Source of the DNA: Rapana venosa
Lineage: Eukaryota; Mollusca; Gastropoda; Neogastropoda; Muricidae
DNA length: 64,000 nt
Assembly (NCBI GenBank): GCA_028751875.1
Contig: CM054155.1
Coordinates: 585,472-649,471 of the forward strand
Reading direction: 5' to 3'
The translations under genes and the position numbers were made by a program. Of the stretch, positions 44,786-56,993 are shown piece after piece; positions within the stretch are counted from its first letter, which is position 1, and every line of letters begins with the position of its first letter. Under the pieces are notes generated by a model that did not search any database, was not told where the DNA came from, and saw only the letters and a list, made by a program, of their open reading frames with translations.

Positions 44786-46886
44786 TTCCCCTTCTTTAGC
44801 TTTATGTATGCCCAATCGTATAAAATGAACATAAAGCTTTAAACAATTCTAAACCGTGCAGTCTGTCCAAACATTTTTTGAAGTCTTTTTAATTTCAAAG
44901 TCTAATAAATGCTCTGTAGTTCTTTTAAATATCTTGCAAGATACTAAACTCTCTCACGAATCTATGAGCTTAAAGTCTAAAAGTAGGTGCGCGGTACGGT
45001 CTTCACTTGCAGTGCCAGGTATGGGCTGGGTTTTTGCGACCTTGTAATTTTCCAACTGGCAGTCCTGTGGATAGCCTCAGCAAATTGTCCTATCAGAATG
45101 ATTAGCATAGGAAAAACAGTATGGCAACAAGTTCAACCCTAAAAATGTCTGTATGACTGTACTTCTGTCATCTGTATTCCAATGTCTACCACTGAATAAT
45201 TTCATGGTTTTCCATTTTTTCTCCCATATCTAAAACCGTTATACTGTTACAGTTCATGAAATAAAGGAATAATTATTTGAAACAAAGCTACGTCTACTAT
45301 CTACAAGCCCAAATCCTCTTTGGGGTTTTGCTGATCCGTCCGGAGCGGGTAATTGTTGTCCCAGCTCCTGAGGTTGTGGCTGTGGCAAAGGCTGGCGTTG
45401 CTGTCATCTCACTTCCATCTTTCTTTTGGTGGGCTGGCGTTCTGGGGAATATCTCTGATGTGAATGCGGTTCCTCCATAGAGTCTGGCCTTGGGGAGTGA
45501 TGACCTGGTAGGACCTTGGCTCAGGGTATCTTCCCGTCACTGGGCTGGGATCTATTTCTCCGCCTGGTAGTTCAGGCAGTAGTGCAGGGAGGTCCTTGGC
45601 ATGCTTGTCATGGCTACCTTCTGCAGTTCCTCTAGTGTAGAAGTCTTGTGATGTGGCCTCTTAAGTGCAAATGTTGAGGTGTCTTGCACCCAAGCAGATG
45701 CAGCGTTTTCTGGGGGGTTTTCTTTGAGTAGGTAGACTCGACTCCTAATCCGTTGGCTCATTTACTTTTGTATTTTTCCCTTTGGTTTCCATTGCCTCAA
45801 GTTCTTGTTGACGTTTTCAGGGTTTAGGGTTTTTCTTTGGTGCGTCAATAGGTGGGGCATGTTTTTTTTCCACAATAAGTTTGACTGTACTGGGAATGCA
45901 TCCAACCTTGTCCAGTAATTCAGGAAATGCCTTTGTCAGGCCTTTGACACGTGTGATTTGTCTTTAACTTTTGCTGGCAGTGAGGGGTTTGATTACTTGT
46001 TTGTCGAGTTCATCGTCATCAAAATCACACTTTCTCGCCTGAAGTCGGCACTGTTTACAAACTTGTCTAGGACTGCCTTAGTGATTGCCTGTAGCTCATC
46101 AGTTTCAACCTTGCTACACAAAAATTTCTGGAGGTTCTAAATTTTGGGCCTCAACTTTTTTCAAAGATGATCTCAGGGGTTTGTTCATCCTGTGACAGGT
46201 TCCACGTATGGCACCGTTTTTAGATCTGTTTCACCACTTGAAGGAGGGGGATGGCTCTTTTCCGTGTGTCACGTGTTTGTTCGGCTTTCAAACAGAGCTC
46301 GAGCCTTTGTTGAATATCTTGAAGGCTTTGGGAAGGTTTTTTTACTGACCAATCTGTTTTGGGGTGTTTGCATCCATTGTGGTGTTTGCAATTCCATAGG
46401 AATGCAAATACCTCGTCAGGGATTTTTTCCCCTTTTTTATTTATTTATTCTTTTATTCGAGGATAATGGAATAAGCACTCTTGTGCTTTTTTAAAATCCA
46501 GTCCCCTTGTGTATGCGGTTTTGTAAATTTTGTCATCTGTTTTCACCGACACACAATGGCCTACTCTTTCGAAAAGCGAAACAGGATTTAACGTGTGCGC
46601 AAGATGTTCTGCGTGCGTTCGAACACGAGGCTTCGGTTTATAGTCTCAGTTTCCAATTGACCTCAATTGTGCTAAAACTGTAGTGCACAATAATGCACCA
46701 GTCCTCGCATAACTTTCAGAGCAAATTCAGGGGTCTGACATAATTATGTACTTAAAGGGATAAGGCGAAGTAAAGTTTCACAGCTACTTGCCGATGACAC
46801 TGAACGGTAGTAGCGGAAATCAGTCAAACAAAAGTTTTTTTTCCCACTTACTGTAGTAATGCTCAACTCCTTTTACGCTGCCACCA
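44786..46886 (-). pseudogene. Ty3/Gypsy internal region, mostly deleted
   Basis: On the minus strand, just inside the 5' LTR, GGTGGCAGCG is the usual primer-binding-site neighbourhood. Pieces in order: a gag-like segment (QQRLELCLKAEQ, about 46,310-46,270), a pre-RT segment with FPELLDKVGC then APPIDAPK (about 45,935-45,850) and the integrase C-terminus (KHAKDLPALLPE, then YPEPRSYQVITPQGQTLWRN, about 45,605-45,460). RT, RNase H and most of the integrase are missing between the last two pieces. A dispersed-repeat tail in minus orientation (46,437-46,505) is inserted. The element cannot move by itself. Confidence 0.8.
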
Positions 46887-46962
46887 TGTAATGTTGTTGC
46901 GTTGCTTGGTGTAGGTACACACACACGCACGCACGCACGCACGCACGCACGCATGCGCGCGC

Positions 46963-46996
<34 letters not shown>

Positions 46997-47186
46997 GCAC
47001 GCACGCACGCGCCGCGCGGGCCCATGATATGTTGACAACTTTACCTATAGATCACCCGTAGGCTACACTGAATCCGCACCTGCTTTCTCTATCGTATGGC
47101 GGACTGGAAGCTAGGTCTGCGAGCTTCACACGGCGCTGGCTGTGGGGCCAGGCAGCCTGGATATCTAAAGTGATGATATCACAACA
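46887..47186 (-). mobile_element. Ty3/Gypsy element, 5' LTR (right on plus strand)
   Basis: On the minus strand it starts TGTTGTGATATCATCACTTT and ends ...CAACAACATTACA. It shares with the left LTR the segments ATGATATGTTGA, GCTTTCTCTATCGT and GGAAGCTAGGT on the plus strand. It contains a (CA)n/(CGCA)n block (46,919-47,020). The two LTRs differ clearly, so the insertion is old. Confidence 0.8.
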
Positions 47187-47198
47187 GATTAAAGTCAT

Positions 47199-47352
47199 AA
47201 TAATAATAATAATATATGGAATTTATAGAGCACTATATCTTGCAATTACAAATCAGAGCGCTTCCATTCAATCCGCTCCCACACAAGCAACCAACAATGA
47301 TTAACAATATTCTAACAAATTCAAATGTACACACACACACGCACGCATGCAC

Positions 47353-47430
<78 letters not shown>

Positions 47431-48235
47431 TGTACGTTTCGGCAGGGTGATGGAATTTTGGCTTTTAAAGGCAGGGACAGATATGAGATGAAACAAGAGG
47501 GAAAAATCTTAGGTTTGAAATAGGTATGTTTTGAGGCTGGATTTCAAGCTGTCGTAAGTAGACTTTTCACGAAGGGAGAGAGGGAGGTCATTCCAGATTG
47601 ATGGACCAATAAATAGAGAAAGAGCGACGGTCAACAGTGGATTGGTTGAATTTAGGTATTCGTAAGCCCAGGGTATCTGCAGCAGAGCGGAGGGACCGAG
47701 AAGGAGTGTACAGGTGAAGACATTTACAGAGGTAGGAGGGTGCTGTTTTGTGGAGACATTTGTAACAGAGGGTTCTGATCTTGTACTTTACTCTCTGTGG
47801 CACAGGCAACCAGTGGAGAGATTGCAGGAATGGAGTAATATGCTCAGATTTTTTCTTTTTGAGGACTAATCGAGCTGCAGAGTTTTGTATGCGTTGAAGG
47901 GAGTGGATAGATGATGCTGGCAGACCAGCCAAAAGAGAATTACAATAGTCCAGATGTGAAAGAATAAGAGATGTGACAAGTTTGGATGTTGCATCAGTGG
48001 ACAGGTACTTTCGGATTGCACTTATACGCCGTAATTGATAGTAGCAGGACTGGCAGGTCTGGGTGATGAATGTTTGCATGGAGAGTGTGTTGTCAATAAC
48101 AACACCTAGATACTTAACAGCAGTGGATAGCGGAACTGATGTACTGCCAAATTCTATTGAATCTGTTGTGATGGAAGAGAGTTTGTGTTTGGTCCCTATA
48201 ATCATGGCTTCGGTTTTTATCTGCATTTAGCAGAT
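47199..48235 (-). mobile_element. L2 LINE 3' part, 5'-truncated, with target-site duplication
   Basis: AAGTCAT at 47,192-47,198 and 48,236-48,242 flanks it. On the minus strand it starts at the RT thumb (LNADK) and continues for 212 open codons (47,588-48,226) through LGVVIDNTLSMQTFI, LLAGLPASSIHSLQR and HWLPVPQR to TVDRRSF, where a frameshift ends it. The 3' untranslated part has (GT)n (47,331-47,427 as CA on plus) and the (ATT)n tail. It lacks the RT catalytic core. It landed a few bases from the Gypsy LTR edge. Confidence 0.9.
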
Positions 48236-48304
48236 AAGTCATCAAAATGTTGGTCTTAGACTCATCACATGTAAAGTGTAATTATGAGCATGAGTTTGCT
48301 TCCT

Positions 48305-48610
48305 TGCTTAATGACTTGTGTCTTTGAAATGGCACTCGCCTTCCCCAAACTCAGGTTAGCAGCTTTGAGCGTGGTTACCAAGTGGATAGGAGACCGTTTG
48401 TGCCCCATGACTTCAGTAAATTCCCCCACTTTACCCAGCTGTGGCCTAAATTGGTACCTGCCCTCTTTAGGCAAGGTGAGGGAGAGGAGATGGGCGCTGC
48501 CCTCTATATGCTGCCCCTTAGAGAAACTGAGGTCTCTGACTCCTTGCTCTCCAATGACCGCATAGGTTATGGGATCACCTTTGCCTTTTACTTTGACCTC
48601 TTTGTTCCTG
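48305..48610 (+). mobile_element. SINE, second and diverged copy of the tRNA/5S-type family
   Basis: GAGCGTGGTTACCAAGTGGA (48,369-48,388) matches the 5S-like segment of the SINE at 1,579-1,765, followed by a shared body (AGGTCTCTGACTCCTTGCTC, 48,530-48,549, and CATAGGTTATGGGATC) and the CCTTTGCCTTTTACTTTG end. The tRNA-like head is eroded (GGCACTCGCCTTCCCC remains). It carries about 60 extra bases in the middle relative to the first copy. The open frame over it is accidental. Confidence 0.75.
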
Positions 48611-49108
48611 AGGTAGAACACGAAAGTTCACCACTGCATAATGTTTAGCAGAATTAGTAGGACGTTTATATTCCCAGCATGGAGATGCCAGCATTTTGCT
48701 TACAGTGATAGTTCTCAAATACTTTTTGATCAAAAAGCTTTTCAGTCACAGTACACACTTTTCTTCTGTTGATGTATAAGCGTTTTGTGATGTTAATTCC
48801 AAATGTCACAAAGAGGTGCTCGATAGTAGATACACATGTCTTCTCATGAAGCTATGTTACAGTTTCAAGCACGGTGTTGTGTTAGCAGCACTGCTCTGGC
48901 CTCTGAAATCGATATGGTTAAGCAACTGGAATGAACAGATGAGCTTCACCTTGTAGTCTAAATCTCCAAGCTTCTGCCATAGAAAAACATTGGCTAAAGA
49001 ATCTTTACAAGCTCTGTTTACTAGTGTTTCACTTCAGCCTTTATGTTTCGTGCCCTTCTGCTTCTGCACTCTCACGCCGCTCAAGCCGGTCACATCCCAC
49101 GTGCCCAG

Positions 49109-49189
<81 letters not shown>

Positions 49190-49190
49190 A

Positions 49191-49271
<81 letters not shown>

Positions 49272-50652
49272 GCCAGCTGTGGAAGGTAAAGGTCATCATC
49301 TACAATTAATACCTTTCACATTTTGTCATCAGTTAAGTGGACCATACTCCCTCCAGTTTGTCTAAAGATATGGGATTTTTAAGTCAGAAAAGATTTGTTG
49401 TTTAGAATAATATAACTGAGAATTGTTGTTTAGAATAATATAACTGAGAATTGTTGTTTAGAATACTGATACGGTTTCTAATACCTAGGGGGATAGAATA
49501 TACCTTTGCTGGGTGTCGTCACAAAGTGATGCTTATAAATAATAATAATAATAATGTATGGAATTTATATAGCGCTGAATCTTGTAAAGTAAACAAATCA
49601 AAGCGCTTGCATTCAAATCATTCATACGCATGCAACCATCCATAAATATAAGTTCCAATGAAATAGCAACACATCAACGAAGGATTTTTCAACGACAAAG
49701 TGACGCCTAAGTAACAGTAAGTTCTACAGATATAAAGGCAGTGCCAACATCAGAAGCTACACACATTTAAAATGTCTTCGGCCTGCTCTTCCCAGGGAGA
49801 GTACGTCACCACTGAAGCAGCGCCACCCATTTTGTGACACCAACATGTAACATACTTTCTATTCAGAGACATTTACAACAGTTTAATTTACAAGCAGCCT
49901 TTGGATCTGTTGTCTACAGGTAAGGCGGTCTGCCTAGAAAGCGAGAAGTCACGGGCTTCAACCCTGTTAGAGTCGGACCTTGAGTGGTGGTCTGGGTGCT
50001 GATATTTTAGATGAGAATATAAACCAAAGTCCTGTGTGTAATAGATATCCAACAGACGTCAAAGAACCCACAACACGAGCTTTGTCTCTAGCAACATTCT
50101 GTAGAAAAAGCTTCTTTCATAGGGAAACATATGCCCAAGCAGATTTCGATAGGAATTAAGACCAAAAAACCCCCAAACGAATGGCGCTGTTCTTGTGCGA
50201 CACACTCTCTCTGGAAAGAGCAGCCCAAATTTCATGCAGAGTTGTGACAGAAAATGCTATAGGATACAACATACCAGATTGTACGAGCTGTGTTTTCGCA
50301 CTTCAGTCACTCGCAGTTCCTACACTCACACAGGCTGACGCATTCAGATCTTCTCAGCCTTAAACCCTGTTAGAATTCCCTCCTTTACTCTGACAGTTTG
50401 CCAAGACACCATACAAGCACCAACAGTGCAAAACATTTCAACAAATTATTAAAACAGTACACGGAAGGTTTTTTTGTTTTTTTTAACTTTGATTAAAAGT
50501 GTGAAAGAATATGGGACCATACGGTGTGTATAAGCTCTTAAGAATGGTCAAGAAAATAGCATTTTGTGTTGGGTACTACGAAAACAGACTACATCATTTA
50601 TATAAGTCTGTTCCTCATGCCCTGTGATGTGCACTGTGTGGCGATGATCCAG
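48611..50652. other. Non-coding stretch, presumed dynein intron, with small repeats
   Basis: I find no exon. It contains (CA)n (49,111-49,270), three copies of a 28-bp unit around GAATTGTTGTTTAGAATAAT (49,396-49,465) and an L2 tail fragment on the minus strand (49,536-49,640, starting with (AAT)n and containing TATAGCGCTGAATCTTG). The remainder is single-copy-looking. Confidence 0.6.
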
Positions 50653-50790
50653 GTCAGCAACCAGGTGATCGCTCGTTGCTGTGCCTCCATCAGTCTGGAC
50701 AGGCTGTTCGAAGGCTACATCATCAGCAGCCGCAAGAACTTGCTGCAGTGTATTGAGTGCTGCCAGCACTGGCAGGACATCTACCACAAG
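50653..50790 (+). CDS. DNAH2: Internal exon of an axonemal dynein heavy chain (DNAH2-like), tail domain
   Basis: A 46-codon exon bounded by CCAG| and AAG|GTCAAC, phase 0 at both ends. It reads VSNQVIARCCASISLDRLF, then EGYIISSRKNLLQCIE and a CCQHWQDIYHK end. In DNAH2-type heavy chains a VSN/xxRCC-ISLD-xFEG block followed by a CCxxWKxxY helix stands in the N-terminal tail (DHC_N1) shortly before the QRCKDLLEVC segment, which is exactly what the next exon encodes. The protein would be a motor subunit of ciliary inner-arm dynein. This part builds the stem that binds partner chains, and the AAA motor lies far beyond the window. Symbol by resemblance only; other DNAH paralogues are possible. The upstream acceptor is pyrimidine-poor, so the start may shift slightly. 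Confidence 0.75.
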
Positions 50791-50808
50791 GTCAACACGC
50801 TCAGAGGA

Positions 50809-50835
50809 TTGTCTGTCTGTCTGTCTGTCTGTCTT
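50809..50835. repeat. (TCTG)n microsatellite
   Basis: About six TCTG units, 18 bp into the intron after the dynein exon. Confidence 0.9.
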
Positions 50836-50867
50836 GTCCATGTTTTATGTCTCCGTGGCTGTGTGTG

Positions 50868-51616
50868 ATGTTAGTGTGGTGTGGATGTGTGTGATGTATT
50901 GTGGTGTGTCTGTGTGTAGTGTTGTTGTGGTGCGACTGTGTGTGTGATGTTATTGTGATGTGGCTGTGTGTAGTATTGTGTAGTGTGGCTGTGTGTGTGT
51001 GATGTTATTGTGATGTGGCTGTGTGTAGTATTGTGTAGTGTGGCTGTGTGTGTGTGATGTTATTGTGATGTGGCTGTGTGAGTATTGTGTAGTGTGCCTG
51101 TGTGTGTGATGTTATTGTGATGTGGCTGTGTGTGTATTGGTGTAGTGTGGCTGTGTGTGTGTGATGTTATTGTGATGTGGCTGTGTGTAGTATTGGTGTA
51201 GTGTGGCTGTGTGTGTGTGATGTTATTGTGATGTGGCTGTGTGTAGTATTGGTGTAGTGTGCCTGTGTGTGTGATGTTATTGTGATGTGGCTGTGTGTAG
51301 TATTGTGTAGTGTGGCTGTGTGTGTGTGATGTTATTGTGATGTGGCTGTGTGTAGTATTGTGTAGTGTGCCTGTGTGTGTGATGTTATTGTGATGTGGCT
51401 GTGTGTAGTATGGTGTAGTGTGGCTGTGTGTGTGATGTTATTGTGATGTGGCTGTGTGTAGTATTGTGTAGTGTGGCTGTGTGTGTGTGATGTTATTGTG
51501 ATGTGGCTGTGTGTAGTATTGGTGTAGTGTGTTGTGTGTGTGTGATGTTATTGTGATATGGCTATGTGTAGTATTGGTGTAGTGTGGCTGTGTGTGTGTG
51601 ATGTTATTGTGATGAT
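50868..51616. repeat. GT-rich minisatellite, 55-bp units
   Basis: Units start GATGTTATTGTGATGTGGCT at 50,946, 51,001 and 51,056 and continue with small length changes (50-56 bp) to 51,616. Each unit is itself made from two related GTGTGG-type halves. It lies just inside the dynein intron. Confidence 0.9.
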
Positions 51617-51711
51617 GGTGATGATGAGATGATCAAAGTAATAATAATACATGGAAGTTATATAGCACAATATCTGGGGGGGGGGGATCAATGCGCTTAA
51701 ACAAATCAATT
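51617..51711 (-). mobile_element. L2 LINE tail fragment inside the GT array
   Basis: (AAT)n, then CATGGAAGTTATATAGC and CAATGCGCTTAAACAAATCA, which is the L2 3' end on the minus strand. ATTGTGATG occurs on both sides (about 51,605 and 51,710), a possible target-site duplication. It marks the change from 55-bp to 23-bp units. Confidence 0.75.
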
Positions 51712-54700
51712 GTGATGTGGCTGTGTGTAGTGTTGTGATGTGGCGGTGTGTAGTGTTGTGATGTGGCTGTGTGTAGTGTTGTGATGTGGCTGTGTGTAGT
51801 GTGTTGGTGTGACGTGGCTGTGTGTAGTGTTGGTGTGATGTGGTGTGTAGTAATGTGATGTGGCGGTGTGTTGTGTTGTGATGTGGCTGTGTGTAGTGTG
51901 GTGTTGGCGGTGTGTAGTGTGTGTGATGTGGCTGTGTGTTGTGATGTGGATGTGTGTAGTGTTGTGGTGTGCAGTGTTGTGATGTGGATGTGTGTAGTGT
52001 TGTGATGTGGCTGTGTGTAGTGTTGTGATGTGGCGGTGTGTAGTGTTGTGATGTGGCGGTGTGTAGTGTTGTGATGTGGCTGTGTGTAGTGTTGGGATGT
52101 GGCTGTGTGTAGTGTTGTGATGTGGCGGTGTGTAGTGTTGTGGTGTGCAGTGTTGTGATGTGGATGTGTGTAGTGTTGTGATGTGGCGGTGTGTAGTGTT
52201 GTGATGTGGCTGTGTGTAGTGTTGTGATGTGGATGTGTGTAGTGTTGTGATGTGGCTGTGTGTAGTGTTGTGATGCGTGTTGTGGTGTGCAGTGTTGTGA
52301 TGTGGCGGTGTGTAGTGTTGTGATGTGGCTGTGTGTAGTGTTGTGATGTGGCGGTGTGTAGTGTTGTGATGTGGATGTGTGTAGTGTTGTGGTGTGGCGG
52401 TGTGTTGTGATGTGGCTGTGTGTTGTGTTGATGTGGCGTGTGTAGTGTTGTGGTGTGCAGTGTTGTGATGTGGATGTGTGAGTGTTGTGATGTGGCTGTG
52501 TGTAGTGTTGTGATGTGGCTGTGTGTAGTGTGTGATGTGGCGGTGTGTAGTGTTGTGATGTGGCGGTGTGTAGTGTTGTGATGTGGCGGTGTGTAGTGTT
52601 GTGATGTGGCGGTGTGTAGTGTTGTGATGTGGCGGTGTGTAGTGTTGTGATGTGGCGGTGTGTAGTGTTGTGATGTGGCTGTGTGTAGTGTTGTGATGTG
52701 GCTGTGTGTATTGCTGGTGTGGTGTGTAGTGTTGTGATGTGGATGTGTGTGTGTGGTGTGGCTGTGTGTAGTGTTGTGATGTGGCGGTGTGTAGTGCTGG
52801 TGTGGTGTGTTGTGATGTGGCTGTGTGTTTGTGATGTGGCTGTGTGTTGTGATGTGGCTGTGTGTTGTGATGTGGCTGGTGTATGCTGGTGTGATGTGGC
52901 TGTGTGTAGTGTTGTGATGTGGCGGTGTGTAGTGCTGGTGTGATGTGGCTGTGTGTAGTGCTGGTGTGATGTGGCGGTGTGTAGTGTTGTGATGTGGCGG
53001 TGTGTAGTGCTGGTGTGATGTGGCTGTGTTGTGATGTGGCTGTGTGTAGTGCGGTGTGTGATGTGGCGGTGTGTTGTGATGTGGCTGTGTGTAGTGTGGT
53101 GTGATGTGGCTGTGTGTAGTGCTGGTGTGATGTGGCTGTGTGTAGTGCTGGTGTGATGTGGCTGTGTGTAGTGCTGGTGTGATGTGGCTGTGTGTAGTGC
53201 TGGTGTGATGTGGCTGTGTGTAGTGTTGTGATGTGGATGTGTGTAGTGTTGTGATGTGGATGTGTGTGGTGTGATGTGGTTGTGATGTGGCTGTGTGTAG
53301 TGATGTGGCTGTGTGTAGTGTTGTGATGTGTGTGTGTAGTGTTGTGGTGTGGCTGTGTGTAGTGTTGTGATGTGGCTGTGTGTAGTGTTGTGGTGTGGCT
53401 GTGTGTTGTGGTGTGGTGTGGCTGTGTGTAGTGTTGTGGCGGTGTGTAGTGCTGGTGTGATGTGGCTGTGTGTTGTGATGTGGCTGTGTGTAGTGTTGTG
53501 ATGTGGCTGTGTGTAGTGTTGTGATGTGGCTGTGTTAGTGTTATGATGTGGCGGTGTGTAGTGTTATGATGTGGCGGTGTGTGTGTTGTGATGTGGCGGT
53601 GGTTGTGATGTGGCGGTGTGTAGTGTTGTGATGTGGCGGTGTGTAGTGTTGTATGTGGCGTGTGTTGTGATGTGGCTGTGTGTAGTGTTGTGATGTGGCT
53701 GTGTGTTGTGTTGTATGTGGCGGTGTGTAGTGTTGTGATGTGGCTGTGTGTAGTGTTGTGATGTGGTTGTGATGTGGCGGTGTGTAGTGTTGTGATGTGG
53801 CTGTGTGTAGTGCTGGTGTGATGTGGCTGTGTGTAGTGTTGTGATGTGGCTGTGTGTAGTGTTGTGATGTGGCTGTGTGTAGTGTTGTGATGTGGCTGTG
53901 TGTAGTGTTGTGTGTGCTGTGTGTAGTGCTGGTGTGATGTGGCTGTGTGTAGAGCTGGTGTGATGTGGCGGTGTGTAGTGTTGTGATGTGGCGTGTGTAG
54001 TGTTGTGATGTGGCGGTGTGTAGTGTTGTGATGTGGCGGTGTGTAGTGTTGTGATGTGGCGGTGTTGTGATGTGGCGGTGTGTAGTGTTGTGATGTGGCG
54101 GTGTGTCGTGTTGTGATGTGGCTGTGTGTTGTGTTGTGATGTGGCTGTGTGTAGTGTTGTGATGTGGCTGTGTGTAGTGCTGTGTGATGTGGCTGTGTGT
54201 GGTGAGGCGGTGTGTAGTGTTATGGTGTGGCGGTGTGTTGTGATGTGGCTGTGTGTAGTGTTGTGATGTGGCTGTGTGTAGTGATGTGGCTGTGTGTAGT
54301 GTTGTGATTGGCGGTGTGTATGTTGTGATGTGGCTGTGTGTAGTGTTGTGATGTGGCGGTGTGTAGTGTTGTGATGTGGTGGGCGGTGTGTAGTGTTGTG
54401 ATGTGGTGTGGCGGTGTGTAGTGTTATGATGTGGCGTGTGTAGTGTTGTGATGTGGCTGTGTGTAGTGTTGTGATGTGGTTGTGTGTTGTGATGTGGCTG
54501 TGTGTGTTGTTGTGATGTGGCTGTGTGTAGTGTTGTGATGTGGCGGTGTGTAGTGTTGTGATGTGATGTGTGTAGTGTTGTGATGTGGCTGTGTGTAGTG
54601 TTGGGATGTGGCTGTGTGTAGTGGTTGTGATGTGGCGGTGTGTAGTGTTGTGATGTGGCTGTGTGTAGTGTTGTGATGTGGCTGTGTGTAGTGCTGGTGT

Positions 54701-55324
54701 GATGTGGCTGTGTGTAGTGTTATGGTGTGGCGGTGTGTAGTGTTATGTGTGGCGGTGTGTTGTGATGTGGCTGTGTGTTGTGTTGTGATGTGGCGGTGTG
54801 TAGTGCTGGTGTGATGTGGCTGTGTGTAGTGTTGTGATGTGGCGGTGTGTAGTGCTGGTGTGATGTGGCTGTGTGTAGTGTTGTGATGTGGCGGTGTGTA
54901 GTGCTGGTGTGATGTGCTGTGTGTAGTGTTGTGATGTGGCTGTGTGTAGTGTTGTGATGTGGCTGTGTGTAGTGCTGTGATGTGGCTGTGTGTTGTGATG
55001 TGATGTGGCTGTGTGTTGTGATGTGGCTGTGTGTAGTGTTGTGATGTGGATGTGTGTAGTGTTGTAGCGATGTGGCGGTGTGTTGTGATGTGGCGGTGTG
55101 TAGTGTTGTGATGTGGCTGTGTGTAGTGTTGTGATGTGGATGTGTGTAGTGTTGTAGCGATGTGGCGGTGTGTTGTGATGTGGCGGTGTGTAGTGCTGGT
55201 GTGATGTGGCTGTGTGTTGTGATGTGGCTGTGTGTAGTGATGTGGCTGTGTGTAGTGTTGTTGTGATGTGGCTGTGTGTTGTGATGTGGCTGTGTGTAGT
55301 GTTGTGATGTGGCTGTGTGTGGTG
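51712..55324. repeat. GT-rich minisatellite, 23-bp units
   Basis: About 150 units of GTGATGTGGCTGTGTGTAGT plus GTT, with frequent CGG/CTG/CTA changes and variants of 19-27 bp. Long minus-strand frames (up to 336 codons, of the type HYTQPHHNTT) arise because few stop codons occur in this composition, and they are not genes. It ends in (CA)n at 55,325-55,420. Confidence 0.95.
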
Positions 55325-55383
55325 AAACACACACACACCCACACACACACACTCACACACACGCACACACACACACACACACA

Positions 55384-55415
<32 letters not shown>

Positions 55416-56099
55416 CACACATTCTCTCTCTCAATGACTGTATAGGTTTGGATTTCTTCTTTTGTTTTGTTTCTTGTTTTTATTGTGTGAGTGTATGGGT
55501 ATTGAGTTTATTTCATTATCATGAATATGATTTGAATGAGTATAATCAAAAATGAGTGTTGATGGTGATCGTGTACTGTTTTGGGAATTATATATTGGAT
55601 ATTATCTCTGATATACACACACACACACACACTCTCTGTCTCTGTTTCTCTCTCACCTTTTATCGTTTTGCTTATAGTTATAGTGTTTCCTGATGAAGGA
55701 TTCATACTTTATATTTTCAATACTTTATTGGGCTTGTCCTCTTTACTTAAGTTTTAATGAGTGCCCTATTTCAATATCTTATTGTTATATGTAACAAGTA
55801 TATGTACCATTTGACAATGTGTAGATGTTTATTTTTATGACTTATTTAGTTTGGTTGTTGTTATTTTTTCTTGGTTTTGTAGTTGTTCTTGTTGTTGTTG
55901 TTGTTTGTTTTTCTCTTTTTTTCTTTTTTTCTTCTTTTTGTTGGTTTGGGTTTTCTTTTTCTTTTGTTTGTTTGTTTTGGTGGTGGGGGGGGGGGGGTTG
56001 GGTTTAAAAAAATTGTTTGCTTTTTTTGTTGTTGTTTTTTGGGGGGGTTGTTTTGAAAAGGGTTATTTCCCTTTGTTTCTACCCTTTGTCATTTTCATT

Positions 56100-56195
<96 letters not shown>

Positions 56196-56200
56196 ATCTC
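55325..56200 (+). repeat. CA repeat and T/G-rich dispersed repeat copy
   Basis: (CA)n/(CGCA)n 55,325-55,420. TTGAGTTTATTTCATTATC module at 55,502. (CA)n 55,613-55,631. TTGTTTTC-rich body 55,850-56,050. AAGGGTTATTTCCC at 56,058, then (CT)n 56,102-56,198. The GGATGTAAAA tail is missing in this copy. Confidence 0.8.
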
Positions 56201-56993
56201 ATGACATTTGAATCTTTCAACTTGAAACAATTGATAACTGTACCAACTCGTGTCACACATATTTCAAAAACTTTAATAGATCATATATATGTTGTAAATA
56301 AAGAGACTATTGTAGAGTCAAATGTTCCACTATCTGGTTGTAGTGTTCAGTTTCTTAAATGTATACGTGGTCGAAAAAAGGGGTAAAAATTCCAAAAGTT
56401 AGCCATAAGACTATAACTTACAGAAATTTCTCAAACTTTAACAGTCACGTTTTTCTACAGGACTTTCAAAATTCACATTTGAGTGATGTTTATCAAATTA
56501 CTGATCCCAATATAGCTACTGAACATTGGTATTCTATCTTTTATAGTGTTTACAATAAACGTGCATCGTTACAAACTAAAAGAGTTAAATACAAAATAAA
56601 ACCACCATGGCTTACAAACGAAATACAGAAACATATATATCAGTGATTATTTATTAAAGGAAGGTTGCAGAGAAGATGATAAAAAACAGAAAAATTATGT
56701 AACTTCACTTTTACGAGCTGAGAAAACAAGCATTTTGAAGAGCTTAATAACAACAGGGACAGTAAATCTATTTGGAAAACTATTAACCAGCTCACCAACA
56801 AAAGTTTTAATAAAAGCTCAAACGTTGGCTGTGATATATCTGCTGATAAATTTAATCTTCATTTCTCAACTGTTGCAGACCAGTTAATCTCTAAGGACAA
56901 ATCAGAAGACAATGACTTAAAAACCTGAAAGTTTTTTGTGACAGTAAGAATATTCAATCGAAAATTGAGATAGCATTTATTACAGTTAACGAG

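Noticed and set aside
45277..45480. Plus-strand 67-codon ORF as a host gene
   Set aside because: The minus strand here encodes the Ty3/Gypsy integrase C-terminus, so the plus frame is a shadow.
48990..49365. Thr-His repeat proteins in several frames
   Set aside because: (CA)n microsatellite translated in all frames.
54424..55434. 336-codon minus-strand frame rich in His, Thr and Gln
   Set aside because: It is the translation of the GT-rich 23-bp array; overlapping frames on the same strand are also open, as expected from the composition.
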